The notes beneath the pieces were generated by a model that ran no database searches, had not been told where the DNA came from, and saw only the letters and a program-made list of their open reading frames with translations. The position numbers were made by a program, and so were the translations under genes. A stretch of DNA of 64,000 nt from Nocardia alba NBRC 108234 (lineage in GTDB: Bacteria; Actinomycetota; Actinomycetes; Mycobacteriales; Mycobacteriaceae): the NCBI RefSeq assembly GCF_001612665.1, contig NZ_BDAX01000033.1, positions 1 to 64,000 on the forward strand, written 5' to 3'. Below are positions 52,098 to 60,891 of this stretch, piece after piece; the stretch's first letter is position 1, and the number at the start of each line of letters is the position of its first letter.

Positions 52098-52109
52098 GGT
52101 CAGCTGACC
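52098..52109. promoter_or_regulatory. Perfect 12-bp palindrome upstream of the acyltransferase operon
   Basis: GGTCAGCTGACC, 23 bases before the GTG start, within the 162-bp promoter interval of the AT/MDR/sugar operon. Candidate operator; short palindromes also occur by chance. Confidence 0.3.
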
Positions 52110-52237
52110 GGGGTGGTACCGACCGACAAAACGCTCGGCGGCTGGAAGAACGCTCGACTCGGCCTGGACGCCCGGCGTGTCGCCGGTAGCCGAGTGAACG
52201 GGCGGGGTGGGCGGATCACCAGATCGCGGCAGTGCCA

Positions 52238-53074
52238 TCAGCGCCACGGGACCGCGACTACGTTGTAGTCGGTATCGGGCGTACGTGGACTGCGGAAACG
52301 AGCATTGGTCAGGTAGAGCGTGCCGTCGCGTTCGGCGACAGCGGTGGGAACGTCGAATCGCGGGTCGGTGATCATCGCGCGGACCTCGCCTCGACGCCCT
52401 GCGGCGTCGAGATCGACGACCGCTACCGCGTTCCGGAAGCCGAGTGCCACGAACAAGGTGTTGTCGCGGCGCGACAAACCGTCGCCGCCTGTCAGATCGC
52501 CGCGCAGTTCGACGCGTTCGGCCGCACCCGTGAACGGATCGACACGATGCAACGCTCCGGTGCCCGCGTGCAACAGCAACACATCGCCGTCATCGAGACC
52601 GGCGGCGATACCGCAGACGTTGTAACCATCGCCGTATTCGAGGGAATCCGGCAGCGGCACCACATCGACGTAATCGGCGGGCATACCGTCTTTCCCGAGC
52701 GGTAGCCGGTACAGCACCGGAACCCGAGCGTCGGTGAACACCGCTGCTGTCGGTGTCAGCGCGACGTCGGCGACGAGCGAGTCCGTCGCGGCGGCAACCC
52801 GCAGCCGGCGCAGTTGCGCGCCCGTGCCGATATCGACGACACGCACCTCACCAGAGAAGGCTCCCGCGACGAACAGTCTGCCTGAGGCGTCGAGAGCGAG
52901 TCCGCCCGCGGCGGTCCCCGTGGCGGAGGCGACGGTGCGCGAAGCACCGCAACGCAGGTCGAAGCCGAGCACACGACCGTCGGCGAGTGAGCTGACGAAA
53001 ATTTCCGGACCGGCACCGATGACGATGCTCTCGGGCGCGAAACCCGCTGGGAGGGCGAAAGTTCTAGCAGACAC
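52238..53074 (-). CDS. SMP-30/NHL-like beta-propeller protein (278 aa)
   Basis: Repeated blades with the pattern GLALDASGRLFVAG, VALTPTAAVFTDAR, GLSRRDNTLFVAL and DGTLYLTNARF identify a six-bladed propeller of the SMP-30/gluconolactonase kind. Family members hydrolyse lactones or bind ligands with a central metal; the metal residues are not certain by eye. GTG 53074 is preferred because GAGAGGACCTGCCC precedes it; the frame stays open to 53251 but that part overlaps the divergent glycosylase gene. Possible roles: lactone opening, binding of product, or none in the pathway. Confidence 0.7.
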   Translation of the reverse strand: MSARTFALPAGFAPESIVIGAGPEIFVSSLADGRVLGFDLRCGASRTVASATGTAAGGLALDASGRLFVAGAFSGEVRVVDIGTGAQLRRLRVAAATDSLVADVALTPTAAVFTDARVPVLYRLPLGKDGMPADYVDVVPLPDSLEYGDGYNVCGIAAGLDDGDVLLLHAGTGALHRVDPFTGAAERVELRGDLTGGDGLSRRDNTLFVALGFRNAVAVVDLDAAGRRGEVRAMITDPRFDVPTAVAERDGTLYLTNARFRSPRTPDTDYNVVAVPWR

Positions 53075-53234
53075 GGGCAGGTCCTCTCGGCCGCGGGACG
53101 CACGGTCGTCGGCATCGGTGAAATGATCGGTCCGCTTCTTCGGTCGGATTCCGGCAGGCCGGTGGACAATTCGCCTGTCGAGCATCGCTGTCAGTGCTGG
53201 AGATCCACTCGACTCGCCGTGGCAAGCTTGGCGT

Positions 53235-54320
53235 GTGACGACTCGGACCATCGACCTCCGTTCCCTCGGCCGCGCGACACTCGCTCGACAAGGTCTGCTC
53301 GAGCGGCGACCCGGTGCGGTCGAACCGGTGGTAGCAGCGGTCCTCGGACTCCAGTCACAGCTGCCCGACGCGCCCTACCTTGCCCTGGCGGCACGGCTGG
53401 ACGGGTTCGACTTCGCCCACCTCACCGGCGCGCTGAACGAACACACCGTGGTGCGTTCCACCCTGATGCGCGGAACATTGCACCTGGTCACCGCCGATGA
53501 TTTCCGCTGGCTGCGACCCACCGTCCAACCCGCGATCGAGCGGGTGTTCCGTTCCGGGTTCACCAAACGACTCGGTGGCGCCGATGTGGAGGCCGTCCTC
53601 ACCGCAGCGGACGAGTTGCTCGCCGAGCGGGCGCTGACGCATGCCGACCTCAAGGCCGCGCTGGGGGAGCGGTTCGGTCACGACGACCCCGCCGCACTCG
53701 CCTATACCGTGCAATACCGCCGAATGTTGGTGCATATGCCGCCCGCCGGGCAGTGGGCTCGCGGCGGCAGGGTGTACGCGAGACCAGCCGACAACGTGAT
53801 CGGCACGCTGTCGAGCGCCGACCCTGTCGAATTGATCCGTCGACACCTGCGCGCGTTCGGTCCCGCGACCGCGCGGGACGTGCAGGCGTGGTCCGGACTC
53901 TCCGGGCTCGACGATATCGCGGCCCAGATGTCGGATGAGGTCGAATGGTTCGACGGTCCCGACGGACAGCGACTGCTCGATCTGTCGGGGCTCGCACGCC
54001 CCGACGCTGACGTACCCGCACCGGTGCGCTTACTTCCGGAATTCGATTCGCTGCTGCTCGCTCATCACGATCGCCGCCGAGTGATGACCGACGAGGTTCG
54101 GGCGCGGGTGTGCGTGGGGTCGGCGGTGGCCGCCACCGTCCTGGTCGACGGCGTGGTCGACGGGATATGGACCTGGGCCCGCCGCCGCGGCGGTATCGAG
54201 GTACGGCCGCTGCGCCGGTGGTCGAAAGCGGTGAGAGCCTGCGTCGAGGCCGAAGGAGCACGGCTGCTCGAGCTGGCGGGCACCCCACAGTACGACCTCA
54301 CGATCGGCGAGCCGGACTGA
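53235..54320 (+). CDS. HTH_42 DNA glycosylase, AlkZ-like (361 aa), probable self-resistance
   Basis: Three-winged-helix protein of the HTH_42 superfamily (DUF1006). The catalytic QxQ motif of the AlkZ branch is present at residues 40-42 (VLGLQSQLPDAPYLALAARL); the YcaQ/AlkX branch has QxD instead. Other family marks: RSTLMRGTLHLVTADDFRWL, LLPEFDSLLLAH and the basic C-terminal wing WARRRGGIEVRPLRRW. AlkZ removes azinomycin adducts, and relatives HedH4 and TxnU2/U4 protect producers of hedamycin and trioxacarcin by excising alkylated guanine. Its place next to a DrrC-like ATPase at the edge of a PKS cluster supports the same job here. GTG 53235 start. Confidence 0.85.
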   Translation: MTTRTIDLRSLGRATLARQGLLERRPGAVEPVVAAVLGLQSQLPDAPYLALAARLDGFDFAHLTGALNEHTVVRSTLMRGTLHLVTADDFRWLRPTVQPAIERVFRSGFTKRLGGADVEAVLTAADELLAERALTHADLKAALGERFGHDDPAALAYTVQYRRMLVHMPPAGQWARGGRVYARPADNVIGTLSSADPVELIRRHLRAFGPATARDVQAWSGLSGLDDIAAQMSDEVEWFDGPDGQRLLDLSGLARPDADVPAPVRLLPEFDSLLLAHHDRRRVMTDEVRARVCVGSAVAATVLVDGVVDGIWTWARRRGGIEVRPLRRWSKAVRACVEAEGARLLELAGTPQYDLTIGEPD

Positions 54321-54670
54321 ACCTGGCCGACCGCGGGGATCCTTCGCGCCGGTTCCGGCTCGCTGCGGTTGGGCGCATCGGGCGGTGAGGTGAATATTGC
54401 TGTCGGCGTGACCTTTCCGATGCGGTCAACCGCTAACTCGCGGCACAATTCAGGACGAACCGCTCAATACGGATTCTCGTCCCGATGCTCGCTCACGTTG
54501 TGCCGGAACGTATTTCGAGTTCGGTCCACTGCAACTGTCAGTCGGCACCGGTACAGTCGACGCGGCGCCTCCATGCGAAGCGTCTTCCGAGTCGGCACCG
54601 AGTTCTCGGTCCGGCGATCTCACCTCACCACCGAACAGCGCAGCGGTACGCACCACCGAATGGAGAAACG
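54321..54670 (+). promoter_or_regulatory. Intergenic region before the UvrA-like gene
   Basis: 350 bases without a gene I can support. The reading frame of the UvrA-like gene stays open back to 54485, but that stretch is not UvrA-like. The promoter of the resistance ATPase should lie here; no clear repeat was seen. Confidence 0.35.
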
Positions 54671-57025
54671 ATGAGCACGGCACCGGAAGTGGAATCCGGA
54701 TCGTCGGTCGCCGAGGCCCACGATGCGATCCGGGTGGTCGGCGCGCGGGAGAACAACCTCAAAAATGTCAGCATCGAGATCCCGAAGCGACAGCTGACGG
54801 TATTCACCGGCGTCTCCGGATCGGGGAAGAGCTCGCTGGTGTTCGACACGATCGCCGCTGAGTCGCAGCGACTGATCAACGAGACCTACACCGCCTTCGT
54901 CCAGCGATTCATGCCCGCGTTGGCGCGACCCGATGTCGAGGTCCTCGAAGGCCTGACCACCGCGATCATCGTCGACCAGCAGCGGATGGGTGGTGACCCG
55001 CGCTCGACGGTGGGCACCGCCACCGACGCCCACACGATGCTGCGTATCCTTTTCAGCCGACTCGGCGAGCCGCATATCGGTTCACCCCGAGCCTTTTCGT
55101 TCAACTCCCCGTCCGTCCGGACGGGCGGGACCACCGATGTCGACGATCAGGGTCACACCACATCCGGCGGCATGTGCCCGAAATGTGAGGGCCGCGGCAC
55201 TGTCTCCACGATCGACCTCGCCCAGCTATACGACGACTCCAAATCCATCGCGGAAGGCGCGATCACCGTTCCAGGCTTCTCAGGGGGAGGCTGGAATGCC
55301 CGGCTCTACACCGGATCGGGCCTGTTCGACCCCAACAGACCGATCCGCGAATTCACCGAGCGGGAGCTACACGATCTTCTGTACCACGAGCCGACCAAAA
55401 TGAAGATCGACGGCGTCAACCACACCTACGAGGGTTTGGTCTCACGGGTTCAGAAGACATTCCTCACCAAGGACAAAGGGACCATGCAAGCGCATGCCCG
55501 TGCCTTCGTCGACCGTGCGGTCACTTTCACAACCTGCGCCGAATGCGAAGGCACCCGCCTCTCACTCGAGGCTCGGTCGTCCAAGATCAAAGGCGTCGAC
55601 ATCGCGCAGGCCTGCGCGATGCAGATCAGCGATCTCGCGGAATGGGTGCGCGACCTGAACGAACCGACCACCGCTCCGCTGCTGATATCGTTGGGGCGCG
55701 CGCTGGACGCCTTCGTCGAGATCGGACTGGGCTACCTTTCGCTGGACCGGCAATCGGCGACGCTGTCCGGCGGTGAAGCGCAGCGCGTCAGGATGATTCG
55801 CCACCTCGGCTCCGCGCTCACCGACATCACCTACGTCTTCGACGAGCCGACCACCGGGCTGCATCCGCACGATATCCGGCGAATGAATGACCTGCTGCGG
55901 CGATTGCGGGACAAAGGCAACACCGTTCTGGTCGTGGAACACAAACCGGAGACCATCGCCATCGCCGACCACATCGTCGACCTCGGTCCGGGCTCGGGCA
56001 CGGCCGGTGGCTCGGTCTGCTTCGAAGGCACAGTGGCGGGTCTGCGAACCAGCGGAACGATCACCGGCCGCCACTTCGACGATCGCGCCGCCCTCAAGGA
56101 CATCGTGCGAACGTCGTCCGGCACACTGGCGATCCGCGGCGCGTCCACACATAACCTGCGCGATGTCGACGTCGACATTCCACTGGGAGTGCTGTGTGTG
56201 GTCACCGGCGTCGCGGGCTCCGGCAAGAGTTCGCTCATCCACGGTTCAATCCCGGCGTCCGAGGGCATCGTATCGGTTGACCAGACCCCGATCCGCGGCT
56301 CCCAGCGCAGCAACCCCGCCACCTACACCGGACTGCTCGAACCGGTCCGCAAGGCGTTCGCCAAGGCCCACGGAGTCAAGCCCGCACTGTTCAGCGCCAA
56401 CTCCGAGGGCGCCTGCCCAGGCTGCAAGGGCACTGGTGTCATCAATACAGATCTGGAGATCATGGCCGGCGTCTCCGCCCCCTGTGAGGAGTGCGACGGC
56501 AGACGGTTTCAAGCATCGGTGCTGGAATACCGTCTCGGCGGCCGCAATATCAGCGAGGTGCTCGCACTGTCGGTGGACGAGGCGCGGGGGTTCTTCGCCA
56601 CGGGCGAATCGAAACTGCCCGCCGCGCGTGCCATAGTCGAGCGTCTCGCCGATGTCGGGCTCGGCTACCTGAGCCTCGGCCAGACTCTCACCACATTGTC
56701 CGGGGGTGAGCGACAGCGTTTGAAACTGGCCACGCACTTATCCGACAAGGGAGGGATCTACGTACTCGACGAACCGACCGCAGGCCTACATCTCGCCGAT
56801 GTCGAACAATTGCTCGACCTGCTCGACCGCCTGCTCGACGCAGGCAAGTCGGTCATCGTCATCGAACACCATCAGGCCGTCATCGCCCACGCCGACTGGA
56901 TCATCGACCTGGGCCCTGGAGCTGGGCACGACGGCGGCCGCATAGTTTTCGAGGGCACCCCCGCCGATCTGGTGGCCAACGGTTCCACTCTCACAGGTAA
57001 ATATCTCGCGGATTATGTGGGCTGA
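54671..57025 (+). CDS. UvrA-like ABC ATPase, DrrC type (784 aa), probable self-resistance
   Basis: Two ABC ATPase units: Walker A GVSGSGKSSLVFDT and GVAGSGKSSLIHGS, signature LSGGEAQR and LSGGERQR, Walker B VFDEPTTGLH and VLDEPTAGLH. Zinc-finger CxxC pairs are in CPKCEGRG/CAECEGTR and CPGCKGTG/CEECDGRR. At 784 residues it is about 150 shorter than housekeeping UvrA (~950) and matches DrrC, the daunorubicin resistance protein, which binds drug-loaded DNA. It probably recognises or strips the DNA-bound product. ATG 54671 follows GGAGAAACG. A terminator hairpin follows. Confidence 0.9.
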   Translation: MSTAPEVESGSSVAEAHDAIRVVGARENNLKNVSIEIPKRQLTVFTGVSGSGKSSLVFDTIAAESQRLINETYTAFVQRFMPALARPDVEVLEGLTTAIIVDQQRMGGDPRSTVGTATDAHTMLRILFSRLGEPHIGSPRAFSFNSPSVRTGGTTDVDDQGHTTSGGMCPKCEGRGTVSTIDLAQLYDDSKSIAEGAITVPGFSGGGWNARLYTGSGLFDPNRPIREFTERELHDLLYHEPTKMKIDGVNHTYEGLVSRVQKTFLTKDKGTMQAHARAFVDRAVTFTTCAECEGTRLSLEARSSKIKGVDIAQACAMQISDLAEWVRDLNEPTTAPLLISLGRALDAFVEIGLGYLSLDRQSATLSGGEAQRVRMIRHLGSALTDITYVFDEPTTGLHPHDIRRMNDLLRRLRDKGNTVLVVEHKPETIAIADHIVDLGPGSGTAGGSVCFEGTVAGLRTSGTITGRHFDDRAALKDIVRTSSGTLAIRGASTHNLRDVDVDIPLGVLCVVTGVAGSGKSSLIHGSIPASEGIVSVDQTPIRGSQRSNPATYTGLLEPVRKAFAKAHGVKPALFSANSEGACPGCKGTGVINTDLEIMAGVSAPCEECDGRRFQASVLEYRLGGRNISEVLALSVDEARGFFATGESKLPAARAIVERLADVGLGYLSLGQTLTTLSGGERQRLKLATHLSDKGGIYVLDEPTAGLHLADVEQLLDLLDRLLDAGKSVIVIEHHQAVIAHADWIIDLGPGAGHDGGRIVFEGTPADLVANGSTLTGKYLADYVG

Positions 57026-57051
57026 GTGGGCCCCGCCGGGACTCGCGAGCA

Positions 57052-57087
57052 GACCTTCACCCGGCTCGACGCGGCCGGGTGAAGGTC
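57052..57087. terminator. Bidirectional terminator, 14-bp perfect stem
   Basis: GACCTTCACCCGGC at 57052-57065 and GCCGGGTGAAGGTC at 57074-57087 with an 8-base loop, between the convergent UvrA-like and epoxide hydrolase genes. Confidence 0.75.
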
Positions 57088-57134
57088 GTCACAAGCGCAG
57101 GTCCGGCCCGCGAGGCAGGCCAGACCGCCAGTAC

Positions 57135-58280
57135 CTACCTACCTACCGACCGGAAGAATGTGCGCATATCGGTGACGAGCTCAGCAGGAGCCTGCAAAGA
57201 GGCGAAATGGCCGCCCACCTCGTACTCGTGCCAGCGGACGACAATGTTGGCCATCTCCGCCAATCCTCGGACGGCATGGTCACCCCGGAAGTGCGCGACA
57301 GCGGTCGGCACGCCCGACGGCGCCGGCTTTTTACCCCACGCCTTCCCGGACTCCCGGTAGATCCGAGCAGCGGAACCGGCGGTGCCGGTCAACCAGTATG
57401 TGGTGACGTTGGTGAGGATGACGTCGCGATCGATGGGTGTCTGTTCGGTGGCCGTCGGATCCCAGTCGACGAACCACTCCAGGTTCCAGGCCAGCTGGCC
57501 TGCCGGGGAGTCGTTGAGGGCGTAGGCGAGGGTCTGGGGGCGCAAGGCCATCTGAGTGGCGTAGCCGTTGTGTCCGTACCACCATTGCTGGTTCTCGACC
57601 GCCTTGGCGCGATCGGTCTCCGACAACTCGGAGAGTTCCTCGCCGGAGCAGGTCGCGGCACTGGCGAGCGCGTTAACGTGAACGCCGATGGTGTTGTCGG
57701 GTGCGACCCGCCCCAACTCCGGTGAGATGAGACTGCCGTAGTCGCCGCCCTGCGCGCCGTAGCGCTCGTAGCCGAGCCGACTCATCAGCTCCGCCCAGGC
57801 CCGCGCGATCCGCGGCACGTCCCAGCCGGTGTCGTGGGTCGGGCCGGAGAACCCGAATCCCGGCACCGAGGGCGCTACCACGTGGAACGCGTCGGACGGC
57901 TCCCCGCCGTGTGCTCGCGGGTCGGTCAACGGGCCGAGGATGTCGAGGAAGTCGGCCGGTGTGCTGGGCCAGCCGTGAGTGAGGATCAGCGGTGTCGCAT
58001 CCGGCTCGGGTGAACGGACGTGCAGGAAATGCACGGTCTGACCATCGATCTCGGTGGTGAACTGGGCGATCTTGTTCAGTTGGGCCTCGTGTTCGCGCCA
58101 GTCGTAGCTGGTGCGCCAGTACTCGACCAGGTCGACGAGGTAGTCCAGGTCGACCCCGTAGGACCAGCCGACACCCGGCAGCGCGTCGGGCCACCGTGTA
58201 CGACCTAGCCGGTCGTTCAACTCATCGAGGTCGGCCTGCGCAATATCGATGCGGAAGGGGATGATCGCGGATGATGTCAT
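57135..58280 (-). CDS. Epoxide hydrolase, EHN-type alpha/beta hydrolase (381 aa)
   Basis: N-terminal EHN meander (PFRIDIAQADLDELNDRLGR, TRWPD) then the alpha/beta fold: oxyanion motif LTHGWPST, nucleophile Asp in AQGGDYGSLIS, cap Tyr region WYGHNGY, and catalytic His in VGGHFASLQAP. The layout is that of microsomal-type epoxide hydrolases. It may detoxify foreign epoxides generally, or open an epoxide of the cluster product as a further resistance layer. Divergent from a WYL regulator with 61 bases between them. A (TACC)4 tandem repeat at 57132-57147 runs across its stop codon, a possible slippage site. Confidence 0.88.
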   Translation of the reverse strand: MTSSAIIPFRIDIAQADLDELNDRLGRTRWPDALPGVGWSYGVDLDYLVDLVEYWRTSYDWREHEAQLNKIAQFTTEIDGQTVHFLHVRSPEPDATPLILTHGWPSTPADFLDILGPLTDPRAHGGEPSDAFHVVAPSVPGFGFSGPTHDTGWDVPRIARAWAELMSRLGYERYGAQGGDYGSLISPELGRVAPDNTIGVHVNALASAATCSGEELSELSETDRAKAVENQQWWYGHNGYATQMALRPQTLAYALNDSPAGQLAWNLEWFVDWDPTATEQTPIDRDVILTNVTTYWLTGTAGSAARIYRESGKAWGKKPAPSGVPTAVAHFRGDHAVRGLAEMANIVVRWHEYEVGGHFASLQAPAELVTDMRTFFRSVGR

Positions 58281-58341
58281 AGGTGAGAGTTTCCCCGGGA
58301 GTAGGACAGATTCGGTCCTCCACGTGCAGGATGATGAATTA

Positions 58342-59346
58342 ATGTCGGAATCCACACCTGCCCGCCTTCTGCGATTGCTGTCTCTATTGCAGATGAACCG
58401 GGACTGGTCCGGTACCGAGTTGGCCGAACGGCTCGAGGTCACCACCCGCACCATCCGACGCGATGTCGATCGACTGCGGGAATTGGGGTACCTGGTACAC
58501 GCCGCGATGGGGCCTGCGGGCGGCTACCGGCTCCAAGCCGGCGCAGGGTTGCCGCCGCTGTTGCTGGACGACGACGAGGCGGTAGCCGTCACACTCGGCC
58601 TCCAAGCCAACGCGACCGGAACCATCGTCGGTATCGAGGAAGCCTCACTCCGTGGACTGGCCAAAGTAGAACAGGTACTTCCCGTGCGACTGCGCCAACG
58701 GGTCGACGACCTCCGCAGCGCCGTCATCACCCTGCCGCCCCGATACGGTCCCACACCCGCCGTCGACCCCGAGTCGCTCACCGCCATCTCCTCCGCCATC
58801 CGCGCCGCCGAAACCCTGCGGTTCGACTACCGCAGCCACACCGGCGAGCCGACCCGACGCACTGTCGAGCCCCACCGCATCGCGCATTGGAGCCGCAAGT
58901 GGTACCTCGTGGGCTGGGATACCGACCGTGACGACTGGCGCACGTTCCGAGTCGACCGAATGTCGCTACGGATACCGAATGGTGCGCGCTTCACGCATCG
59001 TTCGTCCCCGGACGGTGACGTCGTCGCCTACCTTCGCCACACCATGGGCTTCGCCATGTGGCCGTACCGCTCTGTCCTGCACGTCCACGCCCCGGCTGAG
59101 GATCTCGCGGGACGGGTCGACGGCATTGTCACCCCGATCGACGAGCACACGTGTCGCCTCGAAATGGGATCAGATTCCTACGATATGGTCGCACTGGTTG
59201 TCGGCATGCTCGACGTAGAATTTGAGGTCGAATCCCCACCGGAACTGCGTACCCACCTGCATGCCCTCGTGCAACGCTTCATCAGGGCAGCTGGTCAGGG
59301 GATATCGGACAAGGACTTTCCTGACTTGCCCCTCGACACGATATGA
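58342..59346 (+). CDS. WYL-domain transcriptional regulator, YafY type (334 aa)
   Basis: HTH_11 DNA-binding domain (~1-60: LLRLLSLLQMNRDWSGTELA, TTRTIRRDVDRLRELGY), a linker, then a WYL domain (~140-225: FDYRSHTGEPTRRTVEPHRI, WSRKWYLVGWDTDRDDWRTF, with WYLVGW as the signature) and a C-terminal WCX-like region. Such proteins sense nucleic-acid or small ligands. Divergent location implies control of the epoxide hydrolase and itself. Confidence 0.9.
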   Translation: MSESTPARLLRLLSLLQMNRDWSGTELAERLEVTTRTIRRDVDRLRELGYLVHAAMGPAGGYRLQAGAGLPPLLLDDDEAVAVTLGLQANATGTIVGIEEASLRGLAKVEQVLPVRLRQRVDDLRSAVITLPPRYGPTPAVDPESLTAISSAIRAAETLRFDYRSHTGEPTRRTVEPHRIAHWSRKWYLVGWDTDRDDWRTFRVDRMSLRIPNGARFTHRSSPDGDVVAYLRHTMGFAMWPYRSVLHVHAPAEDLAGRVDGIVTPIDEHTCRLEMGSDSYDMVALVVGMLDVEFEVESPPELRTHLHALVQRFIRAAGQGISDKDFPDLPLDTI

Positions 59347-59614
59347 CTCGGAACAGAAACCCCCGAAATCCGAGCCGGACCGCCGCCCTCATGAATGATC
59401 CGAGGCCCGCTGTGGTGAGGTCCTGCGCGGCAGCCCGCTCAGAACACCACGCTCGGGCAACGCTGAATCTTCGGCCATCCCGCAACCCCCGTGCTGAAGA
59501 CGAGTGCGAGCTGCATGCACGGTACTGCCGACGAGTAGGGACAGGCGACGATCGCTAGTCCCGTTCAACCACAACGGAATCCGCAGGTCAGATCTGAACA
59601 GGACTCCGACAACC
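59347..59614. other. Stretch without a gene before a recombinase fragment
   Basis: No supported gene. The frame leading into the recombinase fragment is open from about 59504, but its residues do not match the upstream part of a resolvase, so the 5' half was lost or replaced. Confidence 0.35.
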
Positions 59615-59809
59615 GTGCTCGAGCAAGGTATCGAAACCACTACCCCGGTTGGGCGGTTCCTGTTCCACGTCATCGCCGCCATGGACGAGATTACCGCCAA
59701 CCTCATCAGCGAAGGCACCCTCGAAGGACTCGAATCCGCCCGCGCCCCCGGACGAGTTGGCGGGCGCCAGCATCTACGCCATATCCGCCGAAATTCGGTG
59801 AGTTTCTAA
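59615..59809 (+). pseudogene. Serine recombinase fragment
   Basis: VLEQGIETTTPVGRFLFHVI, AAMDEITANLISEGTLEGLE and SARAPGRVGGRQ align with the middle of resolvases (DxGxDTTTPxGRxxFHxxAALAEFE...LIxERTxxGLxxARxxGRxGGR). The catalytic N-terminus and the DNA-binding C-terminus are absent. It mirrors the remnant at 4645-4995 on the other side of the biosynthetic genes. Confidence 0.65.
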
Positions 59810-59985
59810 CGGCTACCCCGGAGCGGCGCGCCTGAAACGACCAGGCCATCGTTCTCTCTCGGGTTCGGAACTATTGATGAAGACCTGGCCGTGGAGATAC
59901 CTCGCTTCGCCATGCAGCTGGACGCGACGGGCATCATGGCGGTCGTAATAGCTCAGGTGGGGCCTCGCTGCGCAGCCAGCGGAGT
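59810..59985. other. Short intergenic remnant
   Basis: An open frame around 59870-59985 (EDLAVEIPRFAMQLDATGIM) looks coding-like but is not recognised and has no start; it probably belongs to decayed mobile DNA. Confidence 0.25.
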
Positions 59986-60891
59986 TCACACTTCAATCCA
60001 GGAGTGGGCATCGGGATCCCAGTGCCCGGTGGTGCGCGTGCCGTCGAGAATCTGGTTGAGGCAGGTGCCGGAAAAGGCCAGTGCGGCGTCGAGTCCGTGT
60101 AGCTCGGCAGGCAGGGCGGTGTCCTTGGCCAGCGCGGGGTAGGCGCGGGTCCATTCGGGGCCGGGCGATTGCAGTACCGCGGGCAACTCGAGGTCTCGTC
60201 GTTGCTTCTGGAAATCGAGTGCGGCGCACACGAGCGCGGCATCGAAGGTGAAGTTGCCGACGATGAAGCAGATGTCGGCGAGGTCGCGCCAGCGGGTCGA
60301 CGGTATGCGGGTGTCGCCGTAGCGGGCGAACATGGCGCAGATCTTGTCGGCGAGCTGGCTCGGCACGGGAATCAGCCGGACTGGTGGCAGCGCCGAGAAC
60401 CCCGCGAGATCGAGAACGGCAGTGGGAGTGAGCGTCTCGATCGCGCCGATGATCGTCTTGTCCACGGCCAGATCCAGAGGAAACTTCTCCAGCACTGTCG
60501 CACCGTGGTAAACCGAAACCCGCAGTTCGGCGCCAGCAGCGGCATCTCCTGTGAGCTGCTTGGACAGGTCGACCTGGAAATGGAATGGGTCGATATCGGG
60601 CCGTGCGACGCCGAGTCGTCGGAGTTCGTCGATGGCGTCGGTGATTTCGAGATCGAGGCGGATCAGGTCCAAATCCGCGCTCGCCCTGGCTCCGGGAAGG
60701 CGTGCAAGAAGCCCCCCGCCGCCGGTCACGATCCACGGTGCGGTCGGGTCGTCGAAGATACGCGCGAGGAACCGCTGCCGGAAGAAGTCGATCCGCACCG
60801 CTTTGGCGGGAAGACGCATCGCGCGGGCCACGTTCTTGATCTTGGCGTTGAGTGAGATCCGGTTGAACGAGATCGATCGTGGTTCGGTCAT
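59986..60891 (-). CDS. abiEii: AbiEii-type nucleotidyltransferase toxin (301 aa)
   Basis: DUF1814 nucleotidyltransferase-like protein. The fold motif appears as VTGGGGLLARLPG followed by ASADLDLIRLD (GGxxLxR...RxSxDxD type), with the conserved Lys in AVDKTIIGA and RWRDLADICFIV later. In AbiE systems the toxin halts growth, in characterised relatives by modifying tRNA. ATG overlaps the antitoxin stop by four bases (ATGA), as in known pairs. Confidence 0.88.
   Translation of the reverse strand: MTEPRSISFNRISLNAKIKNVARAMRLPAKAVRIDFFRQRFLARIFDDPTAPWIVTGGGGLLARLPGARASADLDLIRLDLEITDAIDELRRLGVARPDIDPFHFQVDLSKQLTGDAAAGAELRVSVYHGATVLEKFPLDLAVDKTIIGAIETLTPTAVLDLAGFSALPPVRLIPVPSQLADKICAMFARYGDTRIPSTRWRDLADICFIVGNFTFDAALVCAALDFQKQRRDLELPAVLQSPGPEWTRAYPALAKDTALPAELHGLDAALAFSGTCLNQILDGTRTTGHWDPDAHSWIEV

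Noticed and set aside
53075..53251. N-terminal extension of the SMP-30-like protein
   Set aside because: It overlaps the start of the divergent glycosylase gene and is not propeller-like; GTG 53074 has a strong ribosome binding site.
57132..57147. (TACC)4 tandem repeat as a mobile-element end
   Set aside because: It is a simple sequence repeat across the epoxide hydrolase stop codon with no matching partner or inverted copy.
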